A DNA stretch of 64,000 bases from NCBI RefSeq assembly GCF_001563285.1, contig NZ_CP005189.1, positions 186,001 through 250,000 of the forward strand. The letters are read 5' to 3'. The position numbers and the translations under genes were made by a program. The notes under the pieces were generated by a model that saw nothing but the letters and a program-made list of their open reading frames with translations, did not search any database and had not been told where the DNA came from. This document shows positions 1 to 8,770 of the stretch, one piece after another. Source of the DNA: Sphingobium sp. MI1205. Its GTDB lineage: Bacteria; Pseudomonadota; Alphaproteobacteria; Sphingomonadales; Sphingomonadaceae. The stretch's first letter is position 1, and each line of letters begins with the position of its first letter.

Positions 1-930
1 GAAGCCCGCGGTCTTAACGCCGGCTTCCTGCAGGAAAAAGGCCAGGCCCATGTTGACGAAGCGGCCGTCGGGCCAGCGCGGGCTGACGGTGCCGACCGCG
101 AACAGATTGCGGTTATGGCCGTTGGGATAAAAGTCATACTGGACGAAATGATCGTCCACATAGGGCTTGATCTGCGGATGCGTGGCATGCGCGTGATAGG
201 TTTCGTTGAAGACCGAATACATGGTCTTCCAGTTTGCCGGCACCTCCACGACCAGATGCTTGACGACGAACATATTCTCCATGTGATAGGAATCGAGCAT
301 CGGCAGCAGGTCGCCGTAAAATTCCTCGAACGGCATCGGCTCGGGCGCCAGGCTGACGAAGATCAGGCCCGCACGTTCCTTCACATGCACCGGCGTCAGG
401 TCGAGATTCTGGCACAGCGCCTCCGGCCCGAAAGTGTCGCGATCGGTAACGCGGACATTCTTGCCTTTGAGGTTGTAGCGCCAGCTGTGCATGATGCAGG
501 TGAAGGAGGTGGCGTCCTGCCCGAAATCCTCCTGCACCAGTTCATTGCCGCGATGCTTGCAGACATTGTAGAGCGCATTCAGCTCATTGTCCTTGTCGCG
601 CACGATAATCAGCGACTGCGGCCCGATGTCGAACTTGAACCAGTCGCCGGCATTGGGAATGTCGCTGGAAATGCCCGCGAGCAGCCAGACCTTGTTCCAC
701 AGCTTTTCCTCTTCCCGCGCCTTTTCGGCCGGGTCGACGAAGCGCTTGGTGGAGACGGCGCGATAGTCGGCAATGTTCGGATAAAGCTGGTCCAGCCGGT
801 GCGGCGAACGGGCCTCGTAATCGGCCGTCACCTCGCCCGGTTCGAGCGTGAAACTCTCCGGGTCTACCAACTGCTGCTTTATTGGCCGGTCGTTGAACCG
901 GATTTCCGCATAGCGAACCTTGCTCGCCAT
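1..930 (-). CDS. Rieske non-heme iron oxygenase, alpha subunit (C-terminus cut by window edge)
   Basis: The catalytic subunit of a ring-hydroxylating oxygenase; it would hydroxylate a ring or side chain using O2 and electrons from a separate ferredoxin/reductase. The 310 visible residues start at the ATG at 930. They carry the Rieske [2Fe-2S] ligands C124-x-H126 and C145-x2-H148 (CKHRG and CIMHSW) and the start of the mononuclear iron motif FNETYHAHATHP near residues 241-252. The C-terminus lies beyond base 1. It is the last visible gene of a leftward operon behind an SDR (24-nt gap) and a crotonase. No beta subunit or electron donor is visible. Family is secure; substrate unknown. Confidence 0.9.
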   Translation of the reverse strand, partial: MASKVRYAEIRFNDRPIKQQLVDPESFTLEPGEVTADYEARSPHRLDQLYPNIADYRAVSTKRFVDPAEKAREEEKLWNKVWLLAGISSDIPNAGDWFKFDIGPQSLIIVRDKDNELNALYNVCKHRGNELVQEDFGQDATSFTCIMHSWRYNLKGKNVRVTDRDTFGPEALCQNLDLTPVHVKERAGLIFVSLAPEPMPFEEFYGDLLPMLDSYHMENMFVVKHLVVEVPANWKTMYSVFNETYHAHATHPQIKPYVDDHFVQYDFYPNGHNRNLFAVGTVSPRWPDGRFVNMGLAFFLQEAGVKTAGF

Positions 931-954
931 CGCGCCTACTCCTTGTTTGCGTCC

Positions 955-1704
955 TTAGAACTGGACGCGTTTGGTGAAACCGCCGTCGACGACGACGTTG
1001 GTGCCAGTCACATAGCCAGCCGCCGGGCTCGCCAGGAACGCCACGACCTTCGCGACTTCCTCGGGGCTGCCCATGCGGCCCATCGGGATCTGCGCGACGA
1101 TGCCGTTATAGAGATCGGGCATCAGCGCCTTGGCGCCTTCCCAGTTGCCGCCCGGATAGGTGATGGGGCCGGGCGAGACCATGTTGACGCGGATGCCCTT
1201 GGACGCCCAGGCCTGGCTCAGCTGCTTGCCATAGGTGATGACCGCCGCCTTGATCGCGTTGAACGCCTGCGGCACCAGGAAGGTCTCGAACGCCGCGGTG
1301 CTCGACATCAGGATGACCGAGCCGGCCTTGGACTTTTCAAGATAGGGCTCCAGCGTTTCGCAGCCGTCGACCGCGCCCAGCATGTCGAGCCGGTAGCTTT
1401 CGTCCCAGTCCATCGAACCCTGTGCGCCCGACGAGCTGATCGAATGGATGAAGATGTCGCATCCGCCCAGTTCCTCGGCCAGGCCCGACAGCATCTCCTT
1501 GTAACCGTCGCGATCCTCCAGCACGAACTCGCGGGTCACGACCTTGCCGCCCAGTTCTTCCTTCAAATCCTCCAGCGCATCGCCATTGCGCGAGAACAGG
1601 CCGAGTTCAGCCCCTTCCGCCGCCAGCAGCTTCGCGGTTTCGCGGCTGATGCCCCGGGTCGCGCCGCCTAGGATCACTTTCAGTCCAGACAGACCCAAAT
1701 CCAT
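955..1704 (-). CDS. SDR-family protein lacking the catalytic tyrosine
   Basis: A 249-residue Rossmann-fold protein of the short-chain dehydrogenase/reductase family. The cofactor loop is GGATRGIS (residues 13-20), and a C-terminal GIRVNMVSPGPITYPGG segment is typical. The usual YxxxK reads FNAIK: F148 replaces the tyrosine that normally donates or removes the proton, while K152 and the serines of MSST (134-135) remain. The NNAG stretch is replaced by IHSIS. Ordinary alcohol/ketone redox is therefore doubtful; a divergent dehydrogenase, enoyl-reductase-like enzyme or binding protein is possible. It sits 39 nt after the crotonase gene and 24 nt before the Rieske gene, so co-transcription is likely. 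Confidence 0.8.
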   Translation of the reverse strand: MDLGLSGLKVILGGATRGISRETAKLLAAEGAELGLFSRNGDALEDLKEELGGKVVTREFVLEDRDGYKEMLSGLAEELGGCDIFIHSISSSGAQGSMDWDESYRLDMLGAVDGCETLEPYLEKSKAGSVILMSSTAAFETFLVPQAFNAIKAAVITYGKQLSQAWASKGIRVNMVSPGPITYPGGNWEGAKALMPDLYNGIVAQIPMGRMGSPEEVAKVVAFLASPAAGYVTGTNVVVDGGFTKRVQF

Positions 1705-1743
1705 AATCGTCCCTCCTGATGAGAGCCTTGCCGACCGACGCGG

Positions 1744-2550
1744 TCAGCCCTTGCTCCAATATACCTTATCCATGCTCTCTCCGGCATCAAAACGTGCCTG
1801 GATCGATTTCATGCTCGCTATGCTGTCCGGGTTGGCGAACAGCGTCTGGCTGATCTTCTGGTCATTTTCGATGCCCTGGCTCTGATTGAGGTCCTCGGCC
1901 TCGCCCAGCATCTGCTTCATGCCCGCCACCGACTGCGGCGGCAGCTTGGCGATCTCGCTGGCGAGCTTCAGCGCCTCTTCCAGCGCCTTGCCCTTCGCCA
2001 CCACGCTGTTGACGCCGCCCAGTTCATAGAGCCGCCGCGCCGTCAGTGGACGGCCGGTCAGCACGACCTCGGCGGTCACCGTCCGACCGATCAGGCGCAT
2101 CAGGCGCGATGTGCCGCCGATGCCGGTGCCGGCGCCGATGATGACTTCCGGCTGGCTGAAGCGCGCCTGCTCCTCCGCCACGCGCAGGTCACAGGCCCAG
2201 CCAAGTTCGCAGCCGCCACCCGAGGTGTCGCCATTGACCGCAGCGATCGTCACCGCCTTGCCCCGATTGAGGATCTGCAGGCAGCGGAACCAGCCCGCCG
2301 GATCACCCGAAGCCGGCTTGCCTTCGACCAGCTGGACGATGTCGTCGAGATAGGCATGTTCCAGCCAATGACCTTCCACCGACGATGCCAGTACGATGAT
2401 CCGCGCGCCGTCGCCGATCGCGCCTTCCAGCACATCGGCCAGCGCCGACACCGTCGCGCACGTCGTGGTGTGGTTGGAGGCGCCGCCGTCGCCGACCGTG
2501 ACCAGCGCGACCCCGGTTTCGGGCCACGCGACTGAAATGTTGGATGCCAT
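1744..2550 (-). CDS. enoyl-CoA hydratase/isomerase (crotonase) family protein
   Basis: A 268-residue crotonase-fold enzyme acting on acyl-CoA esters, most likely hydrating or isomerising an enoyl-CoA. NGDTSGGGCELGWACD carries the oxyanion loop and first glutamate, and FSQPEVIIGAGTGIGGTSRL carries the second glutamate, so both classical catalytic acids are present. I chose the ATG at 2550 rather than one 30 codons upstream because a GGAGAG ribosome site lies just before it and similarity begins there. It is the first gene of the leftward crotonase-SDR-Rieske operon and shares the 2551-2760 gap with the divergent SDR operon. Confidence 0.85.
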   Translation of the reverse strand: MASNISVAWPETGVALVTVGDGGASNHTTTCATVSALADVLEGAIGDGARIIVLASSVEGHWLEHAYLDDIVQLVEGKPASGDPAGWFRCLQILNRGKAVTIAAVNGDTSGGGCELGWACDLRVAEEQARFSQPEVIIGAGTGIGGTSRLMRLIGRTVTAEVVLTGRPLTARRLYELGGVNSVVAKGKALEEALKLASEIAKLPPQSVAGMKQMLGEAEDLNQSQGIENDQKISQTLFANPDSIASMKSIQARFDAGESMDKVYWSKG

Positions 2551-2645
2551 TGCGACAGTCTCTCCACCTTCGGATCCGGCTCGGGCCGGACTCCATCGAT
2601 TCATTGCGGTGCAGGCTAGCCATCGCGCGTGCCCTGTCAAGATGG

Positions 2646-2657
2646 TATGTTAGCAGA
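2646..2657. promoter_or_regulatory. Putative regulon operator (TATGTTAGCAGA)
   Basis: A match to the 12-bp near-palindrome TATGCTAGCATA that recurs in promoter gaps of this window, at 9 of 12 positions. It lies between the divergent crotonase (start 2550) and SDR (start 2761) operons. Function as a repressor or activator site is inferred only from recurrence and position. Confidence 0.4.
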
Positions 2658-2760
2658 CATTATAGGTACGCCGTTCCTGCCCGTCCGACGGAACAGATTT
2701 GACAAATACTAATGTACCGTAATAATCGCCGGCCAGAAGGTTGCTCACCCTGGGGAACTC

Positions 2761-3504
2761 ATGACCGGCCTGTTCGACCTAAGCGGAAAGATCGCGCTCG
2801 TGACCGGCGGCAGCCGGGGCCTGGGGCGCGCCATCGCCCTTGGCCTTGCCGATCATGGCGCCGATATCGCCATCGTCAGCCGCAAGCTTGAAAATTGCGA
2901 GGCCGTCGCTCGCAAGGTCGAGCAACGCGGACGACGCGCGCTCGCCCTGGCCGGCCATATGGGGCGTTGGGACGAGATCGAGGCGGTAGTGGAGCGCGCC
3001 TATGCGCATTTCGGCCGCCTGGACATATTGGTGAATAATGCCGGCATGTCGCCCATGGCCGCTTCCTCGCTGGAAACGCCAGAAAAGCTGGTCGATGCCG
3101 TCCTGGCGCTGAACTTCAAGGGGCCGATGCGGATGAGCGCGCTCGTGGGCTCACGCATGGCGGCCGGTGACGGCGGCTGCATCATCAATATCAGCAGCGC
3201 GGGCTCGATCCGGCCCACGCCGGAAATCATACCCTATGCCGGCGCGAAAGCGGCGCTCAACGCCATGACGGTCGCGCATGCGCAGGAATATGCGCCCAAG
3301 GTGCGCGTGAACGCGGTGCTGCCCGGCTCCTTCCGTACCGATGTCGCCAAATATTGGCCCGCCGACAAGGAAGCAAGCACGCCCGCCGCGCTCAAGCGCT
3401 TCGGCGAGCCCGAAGAGATCGTCACCACCATCCTCTATCTTTGCAGCGACCATAGCGGCTTCACCACCGGATCGATGATCCGGGTCGATGGCGGCCGTCC
3501 ATAA
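2761..3504 (+). CDS. SDR-family oxidoreductase
   Basis: A 247-residue classical short-chain dehydrogenase. TGGSRGLG (residues 15-22) binds NAD(P), VNNAG follows near 91-95, and the catalytic set is S145/S146, Y159 and K163 (YAGAK). It probably interconverts a hydroxy- and keto-group on a ring or acyl-CoA intermediate. The C-terminal GGRP end is typical. It opens a rightward operon with a kinase and two acyl-CoA ligases; the kinase starts 15 nt after its stop. Confidence 0.88.
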   Translation: MTGLFDLSGKIALVTGGSRGLGRAIALGLADHGADIAIVSRKLENCEAVARKVEQRGRRALALAGHMGRWDEIEAVVERAYAHFGRLDILVNNAGMSPMAASSLETPEKLVDAVLALNFKGPMRMSALVGSRMAAGDGGCIINISSAGSIRPTPEIIPYAGAKAALNAMTVAHAQEYAPKVRVNAVLPGSFRTDVAKYWPADKEASTPAALKRFGEPEEIVTTILYLCSDHSGFTTGSMIRVDGGRP

Positions 3505-3519
3505 CCAAAAGGGCATGAC

Positions 3520-4590
3520 ATGACGGGACGTCAGGAACAGTTCAGCGGCGAGGAAGCGCCGCCCGCCCATCTTCAGTTGGACCTGGGCCGGCTCGCCGCC
3601 TGGCTCTCGTCGCGGTTGCCCGGCGTGGATCGCGACCTTATCGCCACCAAGTTCAAGGGAGGGCAGTCCAACCCCACCTATCGGCTTAGCGGCCCCGGCG
3701 GCTCCTATGTGCTGCGCCGCAAGCCGCCGGGCAAGCTGGTGGCGTCCGCGCACCAGATCGACCGCGAATATCGCATCCTTTCCTCGCTCGCATCGACCGG
3801 CCTTCCCGTTCCGCGCCCCTTCCTCTATTGCGAGGATGAAGGGGTCATCGGCTCGGAATTCTACATCGTCGAACATGTGGCGGGCCGCGTCTTCTGGGAA
3901 GCCGATATGGAAGGCGTGTCCCCGTCGGACCGCGCGACCATCTATGACGACATGAACCGCGTGCTCGCCGCCCTGCATGATCTGGACCCGCAGGCGATCG
4001 GACTGGGCGATCTCGCCCGCACCGGGGACTATGCCACGCGCAACCTCGCCCGCTGGTCGAAAAACTACCAGCAATCCGCGCTGGAGCCGATCGCGGACAT
4101 GGACTGGCTGATAGAGACCTTGCCTCGTCATCTGCCTGCGAATGAACAAACCAGCTTCATCCATGGCGACTATGGCCTCTACAACCTCATCATCCATCCC
4201 ACGGAGCCGCGCATCATGGCGGTCCTCGACTGGGAGATGGCGACGCTTGGCGATCCGCTGATCGACCTGGCCCATCATCTGCGGGCCTGGTGGGATCTGC
4301 CCGATTCCGGCCTTGCCGCCACCAGCCTTGTCGGCCTTGACCTGCCCGCGCTCGGCATCCCTTCGATGGACGAATATCTCGCCCGCTATTGCGAGCGCCG
4401 CGCCATGGCCGTGCCCGACATGCGCTGGTATCTCGCCTACGCGCAGTTCCGCTATGCCGCGATGGTGCAGGGCATATTGAAGCGCGCGGCCGACGGCACC
4501 GCATCTTCGCGCGTCATGGTGCACAGCCAGCACCGTGTGGTGCGCATCGCCGCCATGGCGCGCCGATCACTGGAAACGCTGGCGGGGTGA
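3520..4590 (+). CDS. APH-type phosphotransferase, ACAD10/11-like kinase
   Basis: A 356-residue protein-kinase-fold small-molecule kinase. The Gly-rich FKGGQSNPTY loop (residues 45-54), the Brenner motif HGDYGLYN with D217 and N222, and the metal-binding DWE (D237) followed by LGDPLIDLAHHL are all intact. Relatives include the kinase domain of mammalian ACAD10/11 and LvaA, which phosphorylate hydroxyacyl-CoAs so that the hydroxyl can be eliminated. A role on a hydroxyacyl-CoA made by the neighbouring ligases is inference. It lies in the SDR-kinase-ligase-ligase operon. A drug-resistance role is unlikely in this setting. Confidence 0.85.
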   Translation: MTGRQEQFSGEEAPPAHLQLDLGRLAAWLSSRLPGVDRDLIATKFKGGQSNPTYRLSGPGGSYVLRRKPPGKLVASAHQIDREYRILSSLASTGLPVPRPFLYCEDEGVIGSEFYIVEHVAGRVFWEADMEGVSPSDRATIYDDMNRVLAALHDLDPQAIGLGDLARTGDYATRNLARWSKNYQQSALEPIADMDWLIETLPRHLPANEQTSFIHGDYGLYNLIIHPTEPRIMAVLDWEMATLGDPLIDLAHHLRAWWDLPDSGLAATSLVGLDLPALGIPSMDEYLARYCERRAMAVPDMRWYLAYAQFRYAAMVQGILKRAADGTASSRVMVHSQHRVVRIAAMARRSLETLAG

Positions 4591-4719
4591 TCGGGGGCAG
4601 CTCCATTGCGGGGCGGGGACAAAGACGATATGCCGGCCCATGATGCGGCGGCAGAATGATTTCCCCCACCCGATGATGATCTGGCGAGCAGGAGCGGCAG
4701 CTCCCGCCCTGAATTGCGC

Positions 4720-6273
4720 ATGATGGTCCAGCTGCCCGAGGCCGACTGGCTCGGCTGGCACACCGCCCGGCAGCCGGACAAGGCCGCCCTGCATGTCGTC
4801 GGCGGGCCAAGCGTCAGCTATGCGGTGCTGGACGATCGCGCGTCGCGCCTGGCCTGCTGGCTGCGCGGCCTGGGATTGCGGGAAGGCGACACCATCGGCC
4901 TCCTGCTCGACAATGATGCCCGCACCGTGGAGATGTGGTGGGCGGCGCGGCGCGCGGGCCTCTATTTCGTGCCGCTCGGCACCCGCCTGAAACCGGCCGA
5001 AATCGTCTATATCCTGCGCGACAGTGGCGCACGGGCGCTCGTCGCCGCGCCCGCGTTCGCCGACCTCGCCGCGTCGGCGCGCGGCGAATGCGGGACCGAG
5101 GGGCCCGCCCACTGGATCATGCTGGGCGGCGCCCGCGAAGGCTGGACCGACCTTGATGGGCAAGTCGCCACCATGCCGCCCACGCCGTTCCAGCCGTCCG
5201 TCACCGGGCGGGAGATCATTTATTCCTCTGGCACGACCGGGCGGCCCAAGGGGATCAGGCGCGATCTGGCGCCCGCCGCGCAGGCTCGCGTCATTCCCGC
5301 CTTCGAGCAGAAATTGCGCGCCGCGTGCGCGCTGGACGATAGCAGCATCTATCTCTCGGTCGCGCCGCTCTACCATGCCACCGGGCGCTATCTCATGCGG
5401 CTGATCGAAAGCGGCGGCACGAACGTCATCCTGCCGCACTTCGATCCCGCCGCTGCCCTGCGCGCGATCGCGAATTGGCGCGTCACCCATTCGCAATGGG
5501 TGCCAACCATGTTCACCCGGCTGCTCGCCCTGCCGCTGGCGGAGCGGACCGCCTATGACCTTTCCAGCCATCGCGTCGCACTGCATGCCGCCGCCCCCTG
5601 CCCCATCGACGTCAAGCGTGCGATGATCGACTGGTGGGGACCGATCCTCAGCGAATATTATGGCGGCTCGGAAAATGCAGGGGTCACCTTCATCACGTCG
5701 ACGGAGTGGCTGGAGCATCCAGGCTCGGTCGGCCGCTCCATCACCGGCCCCATCCACATATTGGACGAGGAGGACGGCGAGACGGAATTGCCGCCCGGCA
5801 CGATCGGCCTCATCTATTTCGAAGGCGGCGTGCCCTTCCGCTATATCGGCGATCAGGACGCGCCGGCCGGGGCGCCCGACGGTTATGCGACCTATGGCGA
5901 TCTTGGTCATGTCGATCGGCAGGGCTATCTCTTCATCAGTGACCGGCGCAGCGACCTCATCATCCGGGGCGGCGTGAACATCTATCCGCGCGAGGTGGAA
6001 ATGCTGCTCGAAGCGCACCCCGCCGTCCGCGAAGTCGCGGTGATCGGCCTGCCCGACCCGGAATATGGCCAACGCGTCGCCGCCATCATCTGCCCCCGCA
6101 AACAGAGCGTCGACCCGGAGCAATTAAAGGCAATATTACTGTCCTATTGTCGGGAGCACCTCGCCTCCATCAAATCCCCGTCTTTTGTGGATTTCATTCA
6201 TGAACTCCCCCGCAGCGAAAATGGCAAACTCCTCAAACGCCTCCTCCGCGACCATTATGCGTCCATATCCTGA
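4720..6273 (+). CDS. AMP-dependent acyl-CoA synthetase/ligase
   Basis: A 517-residue adenylate-forming enzyme that activates a carboxylic acid to its CoA thioester. The phosphate loop YSSGTTGRPKG lies near residue 170, the core YGGSEN in the middle, the hinge motif SDRRSDLIIRGGVNIYPREVE near the C-terminus, and the catalytic lysine in ENGKLLKRL. The start is uncertain: ATG at 4720 or 4723, with a TTG at 4714 also in frame and only a distant GGAG. Its end overlaps the next ligase gene by 17 nt, so the two are translationally coupled. The acid substrate is unknown. Confidence 0.88.
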   Translation: MMVQLPEADWLGWHTARQPDKAALHVVGGPSVSYAVLDDRASRLACWLRGLGLREGDTIGLLLDNDARTVEMWWAARRAGLYFVPLGTRLKPAEIVYILRDSGARALVAAPAFADLAASARGECGTEGPAHWIMLGGAREGWTDLDGQVATMPPTPFQPSVTGREIIYSSGTTGRPKGIRRDLAPAAQARVIPAFEQKLRAACALDDSSIYLSVAPLYHATGRYLMRLIESGGTNVILPHFDPAAALRAIANWRVTHSQWVPTMFTRLLALPLAERTAYDLSSHRVALHAAAPCPIDVKRAMIDWWGPILSEYYGGSENAGVTFITSTEWLEHPGSVGRSITGPIHILDEEDGETELPPGTIGLIYFEGGVPFRYIGDQDAPAGAPDGYATYGDLGHVDRQGYLFISDRRSDLIIRGGVNIYPREVEMLLEAHPAVREVAVIGLPDPEYGQRVAAIICPRKQSVDPEQLKAILLSYCREHLASIKSPSFVDFIHELPRSENGKLLKRLLRDHYASIS

Positions 6274-7807
6274 CATCGTCGTCCCGACGCTCCACGCCAC
6301 AGTCGCGCGTCACGCCCGCCAGACCCCGGATGCCCCCGCCATCCGCTTCAACGGCGCGACGCTCAGCTATCGGGAGCTTGACGCCCTGGCCGACCGCGTC
6401 GCCCACAGCCTGATCCGCGACGGGATCAAGGCCGGGCAGCACATCCTCTTCCTCGGCCGCAACAGCGACGCTGTGCCCCTGTTCGCACTCGGCGCGAATA
6501 AGATCGGCGCGATCCCCGTCCCGCTCAACTGGCGCCTCGCCCCGGCAGAGATCGCGCAGATCGTACAGGATTGCGCGCCGCCCCTGCTCTTCGTCGAGCC
6601 GGGCTTCGAACGGATAGCGGAGGAGGCGACGGCCCTCTCCCAAGACCCGGTCCCCATCCTGTCCGCCCGCTCCGTGCGCCACGACGGGGAATGGCTGGCC
6701 GAAGCGCAGGCGCCAGTCGAAATGGTGCATGACCCCGAACAGATTGCGATACAGGTCTACACCTCCGGCTCGACCGGCCGCCCCAAGGGCGTGATGCTGC
6801 CGCACCGTGCCCTGCTCGGCATCAACGTCCTGCGCCCCGCCATCGCATGGGATCGATGGGGCCCGATGGATGTGACGCTGGTGCAGGCGCCGCTCGGCCA
6901 TATCGGCGCCTTCGGCATGATGATGCGAGCGTTGTTCTTCGGCGCGCTGGCGGTCATTCACGAAAGCTTCGACGCGGTGGCAACGCTCGCCGCCATCGAA
7001 GGCGACAGGGTCAGCAAGCTGTCCCTCGTCCCCACCGCGATCAAGATGATCCTGGACCTGCCGGAATCCGAAGGCGCGGATTACCGGTCGCTCGACACCG
7101 TCATCTACGGCTCCGCCCCGATCACGCCCAGCCTGTTGCGCCAGGCGATCGCGACCTTCGGCTGCCGCTTCGCCCAAAGCTATGGCATGAGCGAGACGAG
7201 CGGCCCCACGGTGGCGCTGCCGCCAGACGACCATGATCCGGCCGGGACGAGGCGCATGACCGGCGCGGGCAAGCCGCTGCCGGCGACCGAACTGCTCATC
7301 ACCGATGAGGAAGGGCGCCCGGTGCCGACCGGCGAAACCGGCGAAATCCGGATCAGGTCGATCGCCAACATGGTCGGCTATTGGAACCTGCCGGAGGAGA
7401 CCGCGCATACGCTGACACCCGACGGCTGGGTTCGGACCGGCGACGCGGGCTATCTGGACTCTGACGGCTATCTCTATGTCCGGGGGCGGATGAAGGACAT
7501 GATCATTTCCGGCGCCGAGAACATCTATCCGGCCGAGGTCGAAAATGTGCTAATCAGCCATCCCGATGTCGCGAACGTGGCTGTGATCGGCCTTCCGCAT
7601 CCGCATTGGGGTGAGGCGGTGACAGCCGTCATCGTCCCGCGCCCGGGCACCAGTCCGGACCCCGACAGCATCATAGGCTGGGCGCGCGAAAGGATCGCGG
7701 GGTATAAGCTTCCCAAGTCGGTCTATTTCATCGACGCGCTGCCGCTCTCGGGCACCGGGAAGGTCGACAAGCGCCGCTTGCGCGAGGATCGGTTGCATAG
7801 CGGGTGA
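6257..7807 (+). CDS. AMP-dependent acyl-CoA synthetase/ligase (second of pair)
   Basis: A 516-residue adenylate-forming acyl-CoA ligase. It shows YTSGSTGRPKG (phosphate loop), SYGMSETSG, GRMKDMIISGAENIYPAEVE (hinge) and GTGKVDKRRLRED with the catalytic lysine. I chose the ATG at 6257, where N-terminal similarity starts (MRPYPDIVV); upstream in-frame TTG and ATG codons lie inside the preceding gene. Having two dissimilar ligases in one operon suggests CoA activation at two points of a pathway or of two related acids. It is the last gene of the 2761 operon. Confidence 0.88.
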   Translation: MRPYPDIVVPTLHATVARHARQTPDAPAIRFNGATLSYRELDALADRVAHSLIRDGIKAGQHILFLGRNSDAVPLFALGANKIGAIPVPLNWRLAPAEIAQIVQDCAPPLLFVEPGFERIAEEATALSQDPVPILSARSVRHDGEWLAEAQAPVEMVHDPEQIAIQVYTSGSTGRPKGVMLPHRALLGINVLRPAIAWDRWGPMDVTLVQAPLGHIGAFGMMMRALFFGALAVIHESFDAVATLAAIEGDRVSKLSLVPTAIKMILDLPESEGADYRSLDTVIYGSAPITPSLLRQAIATFGCRFAQSYGMSETSGPTVALPPDDHDPAGTRRMTGAGKPLPATELLITDEEGRPVPTGETGEIRIRSIANMVGYWNLPEETAHTLTPDGWVRTGDAGYLDSDGYLYVRGRMKDMIISGAENIYPAEVENVLISHPDVANVAVIGLPHPHWGEAVTAVIVPRPGTSPDPDSIIGWARERIAGYKLPKSVYFIDALPLSGTGKVDKRRLREDRLHSG

Positions 7808-7843
7808 AGCAGGAATGGCCGCTCCACCCGCTTGGCGCAGGTC

Positions 7844-7873
7844 GAGGCGACCACCACGAAAGGTGGCCGCCTC
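7844..7873. terminator. Hairpin between convergent genes
   Basis: GAGGCG-a-CCACC pairs with GGTGG-c-CGCCTC around a 6-nt loop, giving an 11-bp stem with one mismatch. It lies between the ligase stop (7807) and the convergent SDR stop (7880). There is no T tract, so simple intrinsic termination is not certain. Confidence 0.45.
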
Positions 7874-7879
7874 AACATG

Positions 7880-8668
7880 TCAGACGATGGAATTGGGAGC
7901 GCCGGGCAGGAAGGGCGTGAACACGCCCAGCGTCTGCCCGCCATCAACGGCCAGTTCCGCACCACACATGTAAGAGGACTCGTCGCTCGCCAGGAACAGG
8001 TTCACCTGCGCCACTTCCTCCGGCTCGCCGATGCGCTGGATCGTCTGGCCGACATAATATTTCGACAGCTCCTCGGGCGCTTCATTGGTGACATTGCCCA
8101 TCACCGTGTTGATGCCGCCGGGGAAGACGGCGTTGACGCGCACGCCCTTGTGCCCGAATTCCATTGCCGCCGTCTTGGTGATGCCGCGCAGCGCCCATTT
8201 ACTGGCCGAATAGGCGGTCAGCCCGTTCATGCCCCACAGTGCCGAGGTGGAACAGACATTGACGATCGAACCCTTCCCCTTGGCGATCATGCCGGGCGCC
8301 AGCGTCTTCATGCCGAGCCACGCGCCCACCAGGTTGATGCGCAGAACCCGCTCGAAATCATCCTTCTTCAGGTCCAGCATCGCAGCCGGATGGACGATGC
8401 CCGCATTGTTCACCAGCACGTCCGCCGCGCCCCAGCGATCGGTGGTCGCCTTCGCCAGCGCTTCCCACTGTCCTTCGTCGGACACGTCGATCTTGTAGAA
8501 CATGGCGGACTCGCCGATGCTGGCGGCCACGGCCTGCCCTTCTGCTTCGAGCATATCCGCCAGAACCACCTTCGCGCCTTCCGCGGCGAAGCGCCGGGCC
8601 GTGGCCTCGCCCTGCCCGCGCGCGCCGCCCGTGATCACCGCCACCCGACCTTCAAGCTTCCCAGCCAT
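7880..8668 (-). CDS. SDR-family oxidoreductase (hydroxysteroid-dehydrogenase-like)
   Basis: A 262-residue classical SDR. TGGARGQG near residue 13 binds the cofactor, NNAG is present, and YSASKWALRGITKTAAMEF holds the catalytic Tyr and Lys. The sequence style (VAVITGGARGQGEATARRFAAEGAKVV) is that of SDRs often annotated as 3-alpha/20-beta-hydroxysteroid or cyclopentanol dehydrogenase. The start at 8668 is preceded by AAGGAG at good spacing, which rules out the longer frame beginning at 8689. It is divergent from the next SDR, with a regulon-type site between them. Confidence 0.88.
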   Translation of the reverse strand: MAGKLEGRVAVITGGARGQGEATARRFAAEGAKVVLADMLEAEGQAVAASIGESAMFYKIDVSDEGQWEALAKATTDRWGAADVLVNNAGIVHPAAMLDLKKDDFERVLRINLVGAWLGMKTLAPGMIAKGKGSIVNVCSTSALWGMNGLTAYSASKWALRGITKTAAMEFGHKGVRVNAVFPGGINTVMGNVTNEAPEELSKYYVGQTIQRIGEPEEVAQVNLFLASDESSYMCGAELAVDGGQTLGVFTPFLPGAPNSIV

Positions 8669-8732
8669 ACATCCACTCCTTGATTGCACCGATGCGAGAT
8701 ATCCCTATAATGGGATGCCCACACACTGTATA

Positions 8733-8744
8733 TATGCTAACCAT
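8733..8744. promoter_or_regulatory. Putative regulon operator (TATGCTAACCAT)
   Basis: Matches the recurring TATGCTAGCATA element with substitutions in the right half. It lies between the divergent SDR genes (starts 8668 and 8771). The rightward transcript also carries the MarR gene at 9663, so autoregulation of that regulator through this site is a reasonable guess. Confidence 0.45.
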
Positions 8745-8770
8745 GCATCAAGCTATGGGAGAGGAAGAAC

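Noticed and set aside
115..1671. Plus-strand open frame of 518 residues
   Set aside because: It lies opposite the Rieske and SDR genes, has no recognisable motif and an Arg/His/Ala/Asp-rich composition typical of antisense frames in high-GC DNA.
3520..4590. Aminoglycoside resistance kinase
   Set aside because: The APH fold is present, but the GGQSNPTY loop and the position in an SDR/CoA-ligase operon fit ACAD10/11-like metabolic kinases.
4567..6123. Minus-strand open frame of 518 residues
   Set aside because: It is antisense to the acyl-CoA ligase at 4720-6273, which shows all adenylation motifs.
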